A stretch of DNA of 64,000 bases from an uncultured Lachnospiraceae bacterium (GCA_944377405.1 CALWES010000006.1:88102-152101); one strand, 5' to 3'. Shown: positions 23,522 through 33,261, numbered from the stretch's first letter. The notes: generated by a model not told the origin, from the sequence alone. Program-made: numbers and translations.

Positions 23522-23535
23522 ATCGTATTTACGAT
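23522..23535. promoter_or_regulatory. Palindromic operator of the XRE repressor
   Basis: ATCGTA-TT-TACGAT, a perfect inverted repeat just downstream of the -10 of the minus-strand promoter, where a bound repressor would block transcription. Binding by the neighbouring XRE protein is inferred. Confidence 0.55.
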
Positions 23536-23537
23536 GT

Positions 23538-23567
23538 ATTATATCGGCATTATCCAACTATTGTCAA
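23538..23567 (-). promoter_or_regulatory. Strong promoter of the small-gene operon
   Basis: Minus-strand TTGACA (23562-23567), 18-nt spacer, TATAAT (23538-23543): consensus hexamers. It faces the zinc-ribbon gene and lies in the divergent region next to the XRE repressor gene. Confidence 0.75.
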
Positions 23568-23620
23568 GCGTAATTTCAAATTATCATATCGTTAGATTGA
23601 TATATTGGGAGGAACTTGGA

Positions 23621-23938
23621 TTGTTTAATACTTTAGACCGAATAAATGAGTTACGGACCTCCAGAGGCTGGTCTGTCTATCATCTGGCAAAAGTTTCTGG
23701 AATAGCTCAATCAACCATTGCCACTTGGTATAGCAAAAATCTATGCCCTCCCATCGATAAATTAGAAGACATTTGCAATGCTTTTGAAATCTCACTAGCT
23801 GAGTTTTTTTCTTCAGGTACCGTCTATCAATCAGATTCTCAAACCAATGACATCCTACGAAAATGGGAGCTACTTTCACCTGCACAAAAGCGTATTGTTT
23901 CAGAGTTAATGGATATTTTTTTAAATCCAACAGATTAG
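23621..23938 (+). CDS. XRE-family repressor
   Basis: A 105-aa DNA-binding protein with an N-terminal helix-turn-helix (LDRINELRTSRGWSVYHLAKVSGIAQSTIATWYSK) and a short C-terminal helical dimerisation part. The frame extends upstream, but TTG at 23621 follows GGAGG by 8 nt and yields the normal domain start. It is transcribed away from the zinc-ribbon operon and probably represses that operon and itself, as phage-type master regulators do. Confidence 0.85.
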   Translation: MFNTLDRINELRTSRGWSVYHLAKVSGIAQSTIATWYSKNLCPPIDKLEDICNAFEISLAEFFSSGTVYQSDSQTNDILRKWELLSPAQKRIVSELMDIFLNPTD

Positions 23939-24011
23939 TCTCCAATATATACTCTCAATATCCTTGGTATAACATTAAGGTAAAGAAAAGTTTTATCAGG
24001 AGGACAAAGAT

Positions 24012-24215
24012 ATGCTGAACTGCCTACAGGAGTATCCAGAGATCATGAACGTACACGAAGCTGCTGAGGTATTGAACTGCAGCGCAAAGACCGTCTCCAA
24101 GCTCTGTCGGGAGGGCCAGCTTAAAGCTATGAAGATCGGCAAAGGCTGGAGCATCCCTCAGATAAGTCTTACAGATTTCATTCTTTTTCAGACCCATTAT
24201 CGCACCACCTATTAA
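24012..24215 (+). CDS. Excisionase-like helix-turn-helix protein
   Basis: A 67-aa protein of the HTH_17/excisionase type: MNVHEAAEVLNCSAKTVSKLCREGQLKAMKIGKGWSI-like winged helix pattern. Such proteins bind arm sites and favour excision by tyrosine integrases, or act as small regulators. AGGAGGACA ribosome site. It follows the repressor gene, 73 nt apart. Confidence 0.8.
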   Translation: MLNCLQEYPEIMNVHEAAEVLNCSAKTVSKLCREGQLKAMKIGKGWSIPQISLTDFILFQTHYRTTY

Positions 24216-24386
24216 AAAAAAATGCTTCATACAGAATTCCGTCCGGAAGCTGATGCCTCCGGGCGGTTTTCTTTATTCTGGAATTCTACGGATCGGAAGG
24301 AAAATCAACTAACAGCAAAGTAAATCAAAAGACAGCAGCGCAATCTATGAGTGTTGTCCAATAAAAAATTAGAAAGGAAATCAGTT

Positions 24387-24644
24387 ATGAAATCAAATTT
24401 GCATCCGGCTTCCATTCAAAAGAAGCTTCAAAAAGAATTCCTGAATCGTTTTAACGTCATAAAACAAAAGGACTCTCGCAGAAAAGCTCCGGCCTATAAA
24501 GAAAAGCAGCAGCTACTTCATCTGATAAATGCTTCAACTGCGGTCTCTCTATTATTAAAAGCCCCTCTTGATCTTTCCAAAGAAGACCAGAAGGAACTTC
24601 GATTTAATCTAAAAAAGGAGGTAAATCGGATATGGCCAAAATAA
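24387..24644 (+). CDS. Small basic protein upstream of a relaxase-like gene
   Basis: An 85-aa Lys/Leu-rich protein without a known family. The ATG at 24387 is preceded by AAAGGA at 8 nt; a GTG 36 nt upstream has no site. It overlaps the next gene by 13 nt, so the two are co-translated. Charge and position would suit a DNA-binding accessory factor, which is inference. Confidence 0.6.
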   Translation: MKSNLHPASIQKKLQKEFLNRFNVIKQKDSRRKAPAYKEKQQLLHLINASTAVSLLLKAPLDLSKEDQKELRFNLKKEVNRIWPK

Positions 24645-25258
24645 TTTTCCTGCCACAAAAGAACATGCAAACAGAAGATGGGAATTATATATGGAACTAT
24701 AAAAATGAGCTTTCGTGCCAGAATGTTTGCGGCTACATATTAAATCCTCCCTTTCCTCTGATCTGGATGTTTGGATTCGGTGTCCCCTATCAGGATGCTG
24801 CTTACGCTGCCAAAGCTTTCCTGTATACCCAGTACCTATTCCGTAAAACCGGCGGGCGCAGGATCAGACATGAGGTGCTGGTATTCGATAGCCCAGAAGA
24901 ATATATCGATCCCATGGGCATCAATCGTATCATAGAAATTGCATTTCTATGTGGGGCCCTTTATTATAGTCTAGGCTTTCAGACACTTGTTTCCGTCTGG
25001 CCCCATGATAAGGATAATCAGCGAAACCTCCCTGAGATACACTTTGTTATAAACACAGTATCCTTTGTGGAAGGCCATAAATACAGTAGCAACATAGCCA
25101 GAAGGGCTGAACAGGAAGCGTATTTTAATCAGATCATACAGTTCTACACAAAGGGCGGCCCGCCGCCGGTATGCCCTCAATATGCGGAACCGGATTATTC
25201 AGATTTGGTCTATTTACCGGCGATCTTTTTCACAGCACCAACATATACTCAAAGTTAA
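24632..25258 (+). CDS. Relaxase-like protein (divergent, 208 aa)
   Basis: The region RRIRHEVLVFDSPEEY (H80) followed 45 residues later by WPHDKDN and EIHFVINTVSFVEGHKY (H125, H137, N141) follows the order of mobilization relaxases: a strand with conserved His, a helix, then the metal-binding His motif and INSVSF-like strand. Only two of the usual three His are visible and no catalytic Tyr can be assigned near the N-terminus, so activity is uncertain. GGAGGTAA precedes the ATG. A terminator follows at 25276-25302. Confidence 0.5.
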   Translation: MAKIIFLPQKNMQTEDGNYIWNYKNELSCQNVCGYILNPPFPLIWMFGFGVPYQDAAYAAKAFLYTQYLFRKTGGRRIRHEVLVFDSPEEYIDPMGINRIIEIAFLCGALYYSLGFQTLVSVWPHDKDNQRNLPEIHFVINTVSFVEGHKYSSNIARRAEQEAYFNQIIQFYTKGGPPPVCPQYAEPDYSDLVYLPAIFFTAPTYTQS

Positions 25259-25275
25259 AAAAGAGGATTAAAACA

Positions 25276-25302
25276 CCCGCAGGATCAGCTTAGTCCTGCG
25301 GG
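25276..25302. terminator. Terminator between relaxase-like and surface protein genes
   Basis: CCCGCAGGA (25276-25284) pairs with TCCTGCGGG (25294-25302), followed on the plus strand by CACTTTATTTTTG. It lies in the convergent gap. It closely resembles the terminator at 22202-22226. Confidence 0.75.
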
Positions 25303-25370
25303 CACTTTATTTTTGCTATTTCAGTGAGTTTGATCAGGGACCGTTCCCTTTACAACCTTTCTCTACTTCT

Positions 25371-28300
25371 TTAACGCTGTTTCTTTGTTCGCGTTGCTTT
25401 GGAAGGGGTTGCCAGGATTTCATCCGTCTTATTCTCCTCGTCTTCATCGTCCTCTTCTTCCTTATCTTTATCGGGTTTCTGCGACGGTTTAGACGGACGC
25501 CGGTTTGGAACAGATGGCGTACTGAGGCTTTCTGTAGGTTCTTCCTCTACCTCGATTTCATTTACCTCTTTCAAGAGAAGTTCCTCTTCTTCCTCTCCAT
25601 AGTTTTGACTATAAATGGTCTGCCCAGCAACACAATCCACCACTACTATTGTCTTTTCCGGATCCGCATACCATGTATAGCTGTAGTTGTTTAACGGGAT
25701 CACCTTTCCGTTTCCTGTAAAGGTCTTAAGGTTATTAACGTAACTCATGTAAAGACCTTCAAGAGCCGGACACCCACTTACATCTAAATCTTCAAGGAAC
25801 TTCACCCTATACAAATCCAATCTTCTCAGCTTTTTAAGATGTGTCAAATCCAACTCAGTGATATCAACAGAAGACAATCTCAAAGCTTCGATATTTGGGC
25901 AACCGGAAAAGTCGACCTCCTCTATCTGAATTTCCGTCGGCACGCCGCCATCTACATTCAACTGCCTTAAAGTCTTCGTACTGGGCCATGTGACTTCTAC
26001 CTCACTGCAAGTTTCAAAAATTAATGTCTCAAGTTGATTCAAATGGCTGAAGTCCCATATAGCTTTTTTACCATGATCCTTATAAAGTATATCGTTATTA
26101 ATGTTTACATATTTCAGCTTCGTTGCATCTTCAATATTACATTCTAAATCTGCATCATTATAATAGTGCAAAATTAACTTCTCAACATTTTTAGGTAAGG
26201 AAAGTCTTTTGAGCCCTGATATGGGGGGCTGACTTGGTTCTATAGAAATATCCCTAACATCCGGTGCCTTTGAAAAATCGAGTTCCTCAATTGTACACGC
26301 AGGTGCATATTTGCTATTGTAAGACGATACATAAAAAGCAGTAACTTTAAAAGGATCATCTGGGCCCGACTGTTCACGAATATACTGTGGAACCAGAAGA
26401 CTGTACCCTCCTGTTTCAGGATTTTCTACTGGAGATATCCATCCTGTTGTCTCATCATATCCAGGCCATGTTGAGGAAATATCATTTCCATACTGGTCAA
26501 AGGCCTGGAAACTATACTGACTTATATCTTCATTCTTATATGTACCAAAGCTTATAAAACCCTCTTGCTTAATGATTTCAGACTCTCCATTATAATTTGC
26601 ACTGTAAATCGTCTGTCCTGCTTTGCAGTCCTTTGCATCAATCGATTTTGTCTTTTTCTGATCCGAATACCACTTTAACTTATCAGGATATGCTTTTCCG
26701 TTACCAACAAAGACCTCCAAGCTGCTGTTGATCTTTAAATCACCAGCCGTAAGGTTTTCATTCTTACTGATATCCAGCTTCCTGATGTCAGTGTCTTTGA
26801 TGTCAAGATGCTTAAGCGCTTTATTGGCACTTACGTCAAGTTCTGTAAGCAGCCCGGCCTTAATACTGATATCCTCTACGGCTGAGTCTTTTCCATTTGG
26901 AAGGGTTATACTGTCAAGTTTTTCTGAAGCAATGTCAATTGTCTTCAACTTATTATTTTTACTTAGATCGATTTCGGAAAACTGATTGCCGTTTCCTGTC
27001 AAGGTCAGCTTTGTTAATTCGGTCGCATCAGCATAATTGCATTCAAACTCTTCTGCAAGATCAGCATTGATCGTAAGCGTTTTAATACCCTTTGGCAATA
27101 CCAGCTTGCTCCACTCTGCTTCCAAAATATCAATTGATTTATCAACAACAAGACCTGTTACTTTATAGGGTTTCTTTTTCCCATTTTCCTCCTTCAGAAT
27201 ATACTCAGGACAAATGAATTCATACTTCCTGTCCTTATCTATCGTCGGGTAAGACAATTCCTCTTTTTCCTTGCCGTTCTCGTCACATACCGTAAAAACA
27301 TCTCTGGTGTCGCTTACCGTAATTGATGTCTCATTCTCAATTGTTTTTGAACCCCATATCGGAAGTTTCACTATTTCTAAAGGTCCAAAATCATGTTTTA
27401 TATTAAACGGGGTATTTCCTTTTTTGGTTTGAACGGCTACCCTTACATGTGCATCAAGATCCACTTGAAAGAAGGCTTCACCTCCGGACACCTTCGAATC
27501 GCTTATATCCCAATGCTCCATCTCTGATGTTTTTTTTGCCGTAAATTCCATCCCCGCATCAGAAAATTTAAGATAAGCCTTAGGGCCGCCTCCAACAGGT
27601 ACCATGCCACAGATCGAGCCGCATATCATAGGGTAAACTCCAACCTGTGCTTCATCCACTTTTGCCGCAATATTTAACTCGTCACTCGTAACCGGATCCT
27701 GACAACTCGACAAGTTATTGACTGTTGGAATCAAGCTATCGTCTGAATCTATCACCTCAACTCCAATTGTAAAATCGTACTTGGTGGTTTCTGTCCAGGT
27801 TATCGAAAGTCCACCGTCTCCCTTCCAGACAAGACATAAAACCATACCCAAATAAATAGATGGCATTTTTAATTTGGCCGACTCATCTCCGGAATTGATC
27901 ATGTCATCCACGGTCGCTATTGTCACTGAACCTGGGCGAATATTAGCGCCAACGCCTATCAGCGGAACAAGTCCCAGATCCTCAAAATCGAGGCCCTGTA
28001 TTGCAAGAGAGAAGAACTTGATGGCGTTATTTCGATCTTCTTTTGCGTTAGCCTTCACCTCATTCAGTTTATTCTTTACGCCATCATTAAATCCAGATTC
28101 AATTTTTCCAAAAACTTCTTTTCCCTTTTCTGTAGCAGCCTCTGATGCAGAAGCAATGATCGGAATTTTGGCTTTCAAACCCAACTCCTGTTTAGCTTCT
28201 GTCGTTATATCTGTTTTAAATACGAGGATTTGATCATTATTCTTATTCGGCAAATCACATGTATCGACTAAATATTTATCCGTCAGCGGTATTTGCATTC

Positions 28301-29966
28301 TAACCACCGTATTTTTGGGTTCTGCACTGAATGATGGGCTCCATTTAAAGCTGTCAATATATTGCTCGATAAACTTATTTAATTCCTGATTGGAACACAC
28401 CTTAGGAATGAGTTCCTTCAGATTTACCGAGGTATTGATTACAAGTTTTCCATTATCGACTGCAATGCCGGGGTTTTCGACCACTGCCCTGCTCCGCATC
28501 CGACTTCTTGTATTTTCCTGATTTTCATCCCCCGCAAGAGACCATGTAACCAGTGATTCAATATTTTCTTCCGTGATGGCAGGAATTTCCAAATCAACAT
28601 TGGTTCCGGGCGCAAAAAGGTTAAATGGAGAGGCCTGCCATACATGAATGACCTCCATTTTTTCCGCATCATATCCTTCAAATGTCCCGGAATAATCATC
28701 ATCATGGGACTGATAAATGAAGGTCATGCCCGATGCAAACGCTTCAGTCGGCTCTATATAGATCACATCGTTTACATCATATCTGCCATCCAGAACATAC
28801 TGGTAGATCGGGTTATCTTCATATACTGCAAGCTCGCCCGTCCCATCTTCATATTGGCGATAATCAAAGATTCCATCATAAATCTCATCAAGAATCTCCT
28901 GCTCTGCCTGATTGTCTGCCTGTGCCACCTTAACATTATCGGCAGTCACAATGCGCTGCTCCTCTTCCTCCCCCTCTTTGAGCGGACGATACTCAATCGT
29001 GGCAGTTTGCTTCTCTGCCGTAAAATGAAGCACGGGTTCCTCTTCAGTCACCGAATGATAGCCAGTGATTGCAGGGATATGCACAATATAAGAATCCCCG
29101 ATCTGTCCACTGACCGTTCTTTCCCCTATCTTCTTCTGATTTTCTGAATCAACATATTGAATCGTAATATTGCCAACGAACAGGGTTTTCCGATACATTA
29201 CATAGATCTCTGTATCCTTATTGGCAAACACTGCCTCTACCGGCTGTCCGTCTAAAATCTCATATCCTCCAAATACCTGATGCTCAATTGTAACGCTTTC
29301 ACCGGGCTCTCCGGTCAACTCTTTTGTTCCAAGTACCTCTTTCGTATCGGCATCGATATATTTGACTGTGATCCGGACCTTTCCCTTTTCATCATCCGGG
29401 TTCGTCTCTTCTCCGCTGTTTCCATGATCTCCGGAAGTCCCACTACCTCCAGAAGAATAGCTGCCTCCAGAAGAGCCTCCCTGTACTGGCCCCCTCGTCT
29501 GAATGCCTTTGCCTGGTACATACTGTAAAACTCCATCAACTGTCCATCTTCCTTCTGCATCAACAGTATAGCCATCCGGCGTGGTGCAGTTTGTATAAAG
29601 CTTTCCATTGGCATCAAAACAATAGCAGTAACCATCGATCCACTGCCATGTACTTACAAATGCTCTGCCATAAAAGCCATCATGTATCGTGTTTAAAAAA
29701 TACCAATTTCCTCCTTCATAAAGCCACCCTGACCGGAGCGCACCCTGTACCGGCGCATCTTCCGATGGTTCAAGATAGTACCAGTCTTTTCTGGAATCCT
29801 GATACCAGCCTAAATGATTACGGACAATCCCCTCTTGCCCTTCATCCTCTCTCAGAAACCAGTTGTTTCCTTCCTGGTACCAGCTGCCCGCAACTGCAGT
29901 GTTCTGGAACATCATAACTGATGCCAATACCCATGCAATGGCTTGCTTCAGCTTTCGCTTCTTCAT
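25371..29966 (-). CDS. Large cell-surface protein with wall-binding, MucBP-like and leucine-rich domains
   Basis: A 1531-aa secreted protein. Signal peptide about residues 1-27 (ending TAVAG), aromatic choline/cell-wall-binding repeats about 28-150 (WYQEGNNWFLRED, GWLYEGGNWYFLN), a Ser/Gly linker, two MucBP-like beta domains (VRITVKYIDADTKEVLGTKEL and ITIQYVDSENQKKIGERTV) to about 335, a long central region, then two blocks of leucine-rich/adhesion repeats (LTELDVSANKALKHLDIKDTD; LDLTHLKKLRRLDLYRVKF). The C-terminal tail is Lys/Glu/Pro-rich without an LPxTG anchor, so attachment is presumably through the N-terminal repeats. Likely adhesin cargo of the element. Confidence 0.85.
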   Translation of the reverse strand: MKKRKLKQAIAWVLASVMMFQNTAVAGSWYQEGNNWFLREDEGQEGIVRNHLGWYQDSRKDWYYLEPSEDAPVQGALRSGWLYEGGNWYFLNTIHDGFYGRAFVSTWQWIDGYCYCFDANGKLYTNCTTPDGYTVDAEGRWTVDGVLQYVPGKGIQTRGPVQGGSSGGSYSSGGSGTSGDHGNSGEETNPDDEKGKVRITVKYIDADTKEVLGTKELTGEPGESVTIEHQVFGGYEILDGQPVEAVFANKDTEIYVMYRKTLFVGNITIQYVDSENQKKIGERTVSGQIGDSYIVHIPAITGYHSVTEEEPVLHFTAEKQTATIEYRPLKEGEEEEQRIVTADNVKVAQADNQAEQEILDEIYDGIFDYRQYEDGTGELAVYEDNPIYQYVLDGRYDVNDVIYIEPTEAFASGMTFIYQSHDDDYSGTFEGYDAEKMEVIHVWQASPFNLFAPGTNVDLEIPAITEENIESLVTWSLAGDENQENTRSRMRSRAVVENPGIAVDNGKLVINTSVNLKELIPKVCSNQELNKFIEQYIDSFKWSPSFSAEPKNTVVRMQIPLTDKYLVDTCDLPNKNNDQILVFKTDITTEAKQELGLKAKIPIIASASEAATEKGKEVFGKIESGFNDGVKNKLNEVKANAKEDRNNAIKFFSLAIQGLDFEDLGLVPLIGVGANIRPGSVTIATVDDMINSGDESAKLKMPSIYLGMVLCLVWKGDGGLSITWTETTKYDFTIGVEVIDSDDSLIPTVNNLSSCQDPVTSDELNIAAKVDEAQVGVYPMICGSICGMVPVGGGPKAYLKFSDAGMEFTAKKTSEMEHWDISDSKVSGGEAFFQVDLDAHVRVAVQTKKGNTPFNIKHDFGPLEIVKLPIWGSKTIENETSITVSDTRDVFTVCDENGKEKEELSYPTIDKDRKYEFICPEYILKEENGKKKPYKVTGLVVDKSIDILEAEWSKLVLPKGIKTLTINADLAEEFECNYADATELTKLTLTGNGNQFSEIDLSKNNKLKTIDIASEKLDSITLPNGKDSAVEDISIKAGLLTELDVSANKALKHLDIKDTDIRKLDISKNENLTAGDLKINSSLEVFVGNGKAYPDKLKWYSDQKKTKSIDAKDCKAGQTIYSANYNGESEIIKQEGFISFGTYKNEDISQYSFQAFDQYGNDISSTWPGYDETTGWISPVENPETGGYSLLVPQYIREQSGPDDPFKVTAFYVSSYNSKYAPACTIEELDFSKAPDVRDISIEPSQPPISGLKRLSLPKNVEKLILHYYNDADLECNIEDATKLKYVNINNDILYKDHGKKAIWDFSHLNQLETLIFETCSEVEVTWPSTKTLRQLNVDGGVPTEIQIEEVDFSGCPNIEALRLSSVDITELDLTHLKKLRRLDLYRVKFLEDLDVSGCPALEGLYMSYVNNLKTFTGNGKVIPLNNYSYTWYADPEKTIVVVDCVAGQTIYSQNYGEEEEELLLKEVNEIEVEEEPTESLSTPSVPNRRPSKPSQKPDKDKEEEDDEDEENKTDEILATPSKATRTKKQR

Positions 29967-30112
29967 AACCTCACTACTCCTCCCCTATCGTTTGATTATG
30001 TATGGATTTATCCGCCTGCCATTTTTCGACTGGCGGCTCCTTTCCAAATCATCTCATTCCATTTTACCCCCCCCCGAATGCTTTCTGTCAAACAATTTCC
30101 TTCATAATATAA

Positions 30113-30150
30113 ACAAGAAAAAAGGACTGAAGCACTACCTCCAATCCTTT
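30113..30150 (-). terminator. Possible terminator after the MBL-fold gene
   Basis: AAAAGGA and TCCTTTTTT flank an imperfect stem on the minus strand just after the stop at 30165. Confidence 0.4.
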
Positions 30151-30164
30151 TCTTTCATTGATTA

Positions 30165-31301
30165 TTAGGGTTTACATCTTTTGCATGGATCATACCCCAT
30201 TGCAATCGCTTCATCCCGGCTCCCGTAGAATTCCTTTTTATTCCTCTCGCTCATATCGTCTACGCTTGAACAGCGGGGATAATGGAACTTATGGGAATTC
30301 GTATTGAGGATATAGGTCACCTCTGAAGCAACTGTTTCTTTTGAGCGATCCTCCTGAGGAATCCCGGAAGCCGTTTCTTTCCGAGTTGCCTCACTTTTTC
30401 CATCTGAATAATCATTACATGGATCGGTATTCCATGTAAGCGTCCTTCCATCAGAATAGGCTATGATCTCACCCTGTTTATCCGTCCTGTATAAGGCTAT
30501 ATCTCGCGCTCTAAGCCTTTCTAAGGGCTCCTTGTGCGGATAGCCATAAGAATTATCATCTGCACAGGAAATAATCCCTATTTCAGGCTTTACAGCATCC
30601 AGAAAAGCTTCTGTCGTCGATGTTGAGGATCCATGATGACCAAGTACAAGCACATCTGCACTCAGATCTATTCCCGTCCCTGACATATCTTCTTCACTTT
30701 CTGCCTCTGCATCCCCTGTCAGCAGAAAAGAATTCTCTCCATGGACGATCTTAAGCGCTATGGAGTTGTTGTTAGGCGCTTCATCCTCAACACTTGGAGC
30801 AAGTACCGTAACCTGTGCCGAACCAAGGTTGAATTGCTCACCTACTGATGGGTGTTCAATCGTTTGTCCGGCTTTACCCACCGCATTAGCAAACGACCTG
30901 TACAAATCCGTATCGCCCTCATAATCCGGTCCTAACACATGACCTACATCAAATACGTTCAATGCTCCAATAAGACCCGCTATGTGGTCTGAATCATAAT
31001 GGGATGCCACCATGTAATCAAGCTCAGGTATTTCCTCATTTTTGAGATATGCTACAACATACGATGATCTGTCAGTATCTCCTCCATCATAAAGCATATA
31101 GCTTCCGTCACACTCTACAAGTACAGATAGAGCCTGTCCAACATCAAGTACAGTAAAAACAAGGCTGGAATCTCCTGCCTCTCTGTTCCCCTGATTGGAT
31201 GCTGCAAGAACCGGCATCGGAAGCAGACAGCAAACTAACAAGAAGACAATAAATGATTGCAGAAATCTTTTTGCTCTTTGATATACCCGTTTCTTTGGCA
31301 T
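30165..31301 (-). CDS. Secreted ComEC-like MBL-fold hydrolase with Ada-type Cys domain
   Basis: A 378-aa exported protein. Signal peptide to about residue 34 (LLPMPVLAAS); MBL domain with VLDVGQALSVLVE, the metal motif SHYDSDHIAG, LLTGDAE and VLGHHGSSTS, as in the extracellular nuclease-like part of ComEC. A Ser/Thr/Glu linker leads to a C-terminal region with SHKFHYPRCSSV and YDPCKRCKP, the Cys pattern of Ada-type metal-binding domains common on secreted nucleases. It probably cuts nucleic acid or a phosphodiester outside the cell. Ribosome site GGGAGG. Same strand as the large surface protein downstream. Confidence 0.85.
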   Translation of the reverse strand: MPKKRVYQRAKRFLQSFIVFLLVCCLLPMPVLAASNQGNREAGDSSLVFTVLDVGQALSVLVECDGSYMLYDGGDTDRSSYVVAYLKNEEIPELDYMVASHYDSDHIAGLIGALNVFDVGHVLGPDYEGDTDLYRSFANAVGKAGQTIEHPSVGEQFNLGSAQVTVLAPSVEDEAPNNNSIALKIVHGENSFLLTGDAEAESEEDMSGTGIDLSADVLVLGHHGSSTSTTEAFLDAVKPEIGIISCADDNSYGYPHKEPLERLRARDIALYRTDKQGEIIAYSDGRTLTWNTDPCNDYSDGKSEATRKETASGIPQEDRSKETVASEVTYILNTNSHKFHYPRCSSVDDMSERNKKEFYGSRDEAIAMGYDPCKRCKP

Positions 31302-31339
31302 ACACTAGCCTCCCTTTCTCTATAATGAAACTGGATTTT

Positions 31340-31633
31340 CTAGCGTTCTTTTGTTATTTCCCTGCAGATATCCCGAAAGTCTGCCAGCATTCCCGTCCTC
31401 TTCATTGCTCTGTTAAATCTGCTCCTGAAGCGAAATGTAGCCAGTTTTTCCTGCCACCCTCCAACACAAAGAGCGCGGGCTCTTACCTTATGTACTGTGA
31501 ACCAGTTCGCAAGGTTTCTTATTGTGACTGATTCCATGTTGTTTAACCCCAACTGCAGTTTTTCTGGAATTGCCGGATCATCGTACAATAAGGCCAGTGT
31601 CCACCCTTCGGGTGCATTAAAAATCATATACAT
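31340..31633 (-). CDS. Hypothetical 97-aa protein
   Basis: No family recognised. It is mixed alpha/beta with a basic C-terminal half (KLATFRFRSRFNRAMKRTG). AAGGATC lies about 10 nt upstream of the ATG. It immediately precedes the MBL-fold gene on the same strand (38 nt apart). Confidence 0.5.
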   Translation of the reverse strand: MYMIFNAPEGWTLALLYDDPAIPEKLQLGLNNMESVTIRNLANWFTVHKVRARALCVGGWQEKLATFRFRSRFNRAMKRTGMLADFRDICREITKER

Positions 31634-31802
31634 CTCTATCTGATCCTTCGAGTTGCTGCTTTCTTGTATAATAGTATGCCTACTCTCTTTCAGTCAAGCA
31701 AGCCTCTCATTTATCGAGCATTTTCTACAAAAATATTGACTTTATATATATATATAATAGATACAAATTTTCTATAATTGATTTATGGAGGATATTGATG
31801 TC

Positions 31803-32021
31803 ATGAAAAAAATATATCCGCTGCTTTTCTTGGGAACGTTCCTATGTCTTACTGCATGTGGAAACGATACCGGCAGCACTTCTATTTCGAATGAAACTAC
31901 CACTGAAAATTTATCCGTAGCAGAAACAATTGAAGAAAACAGTACTGAAGGAGCTACAGAGGAAACCGAGTCCGCAATACAAGCTGCAGAACCAGGGGAA
32001 ACCATCTCAAAAATCCTTTAG
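31803..32021 (+). pseudogene. Short lipoprotein, probably the broken N-terminus of a longer one
   Basis: A 72-aa frame: MKKIYPLLFLGTFLCLTAC signal and lipobox, then only a Thr/Glu-rich linker before the stop. Lipoproteins with such a linker normally carry a folded domain. The domain at 33321-33782 (DUF4352-like) would fit as its missing second half, 1.3 kb downstream. GGAGG lies 11 nt before the ATG at 31803. The alternative is a genuine small lipoprotein. Confidence 0.45.
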
Positions 32022-32895
32022 AACATTTTTTGGAGAACCTTTCATTTCACAGGTCAACCACACAATCAACAAAATACAAATCTATATTTTCTCAGGGTAA
32101 AAGAAAAAGCGTCGCTCAACTAGAAATGGCTAAATGTTTTTTCTTATTCCACCTTTTTGTCCTTTGCCTCTCCATCTGACTCTATATTGAAAGTCTCTAA
32201 GGTATCTTTATTTTTGCGGTAATCAGCAAAATAATTCCAACTTGCAAGTCAATTTAATCTTTTAAGCCTTGCATCTCCCGAGTTTTTGTCTCAAACTTTC
32301 GGTAATCCAATCCAAACAAGTGTACCAGTAAAATTCCGCTGAGTTCCCATACCTACCCGTTTTCATCCCATCCAAGCGATTGACACGACAACAGTAATAA
32401 ACCTCTGTCAGCTTGCCTAACAACTGGCTGATTATATCAGTCTCGCTATCCTTGTTCTCAATCATCTTCACACAGTCTTACTCTGGCGATTTAACTGTTG
32501 TAATGTATACCTCTATCCATGTCATATCACCGTCTAAGATCCGCCAGATGGTATCTATATCCGTACACTATCCCTAGCGACCGTTCAATTCTCCCTCCTG
32601 TGATTTGACGAGAATGCTCTCTTCTTTGTTGAAACGGACATTACACAACACAATGTACAACTGATAAAATAAAGCTTTTTTCAGAATTGTAGCAAAAGGC
32701 AGAAGTACAGGGCTTAGGATTACCCCCCCACTCTGCATTTTGTGGTCTATACCTATTGCGTTCCTTTTCAAATAAGTATAAAATATAATTATTACAACCA
32801 GGAAGGGAATTGGGTAGATGAAGAGGAAATTAATATATTTGATTTAGAAAATAGATATTGATTATTAATTCTATTCACTTTCGGAGTAAAATAAT
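32022..32895. other. AT-rich stretch without a convincing gene
   Basis: Short open frames only. On the minus strand, 32262-32471 (69 codons, no ribosome site) and a 25-codon fragment ending near 32476 that reads RILDGDMTWIEVYITT look like debris of older mobile genes. No complete transposase or repeat pair was found. It separates the two putative halves of a lipoprotein gene. Confidence 0.4.
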
Positions 32896-33261
32896 ATGCT
32901 ATATGTAATTATATTAATAATTGTAATTTTTATTATTTATCATAGCTATCATAAAAGTATTGAAGAAAAAAAAGAAATCCATGAATTTAATAAAAAAAAT
33001 GAACCTAAATATAATAAAGAGCCCTATATGAATAACGGATACTTTTCACCTCCCCCAGTAACTGGAGACCATTATAAATGGAAATGTGTAGGAGAAAGTC
33101 ACGGTTATAAATCTACATTCTATAGTGTCTATTCTGGTTGTGAATACGAAGGTTCTTCAGTTTGTGCTAATTGTACAAGAAGAAAAGAAACATTGATAAA
33201 TGGCAAAAAGTATTATGGTGCTTCTGAAGCTTGCTATAGCCATTACTATGTAGATGAATAA
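32896..33261 (+). CDS. Small membrane-anchored Cys-containing protein
   Basis: A 121-aa protein with an N-terminal transmembrane helix (MLYVIILIIVIFIIYH), a charged linker, and a C-terminal part with Cys at CVGE, SGCEYEGSSVCANCTRRKE and ACYSH, arranged like a small zinc site. Strongly AT-rich codon use. GGAG 9 nt upstream of the ATG. Unknown function. Confidence 0.55.
   Translation: MLYVIILIIVIFIIYHSYHKSIEEKKEIHEFNKKNEPKYNKEPYMNNGYFSPPPVTGDHYKWKCVGESHGYKSTFYSVYSGCEYEGSSVCANCTRRKETLINGKKYYGASEACYSHYYVDE

Noticed and set aside
32262..32771. Minus-strand genes of 69 and 65 codons
   Set aside because: No ribosome sites, no recognised domain and poor codon structure; treated as debris.
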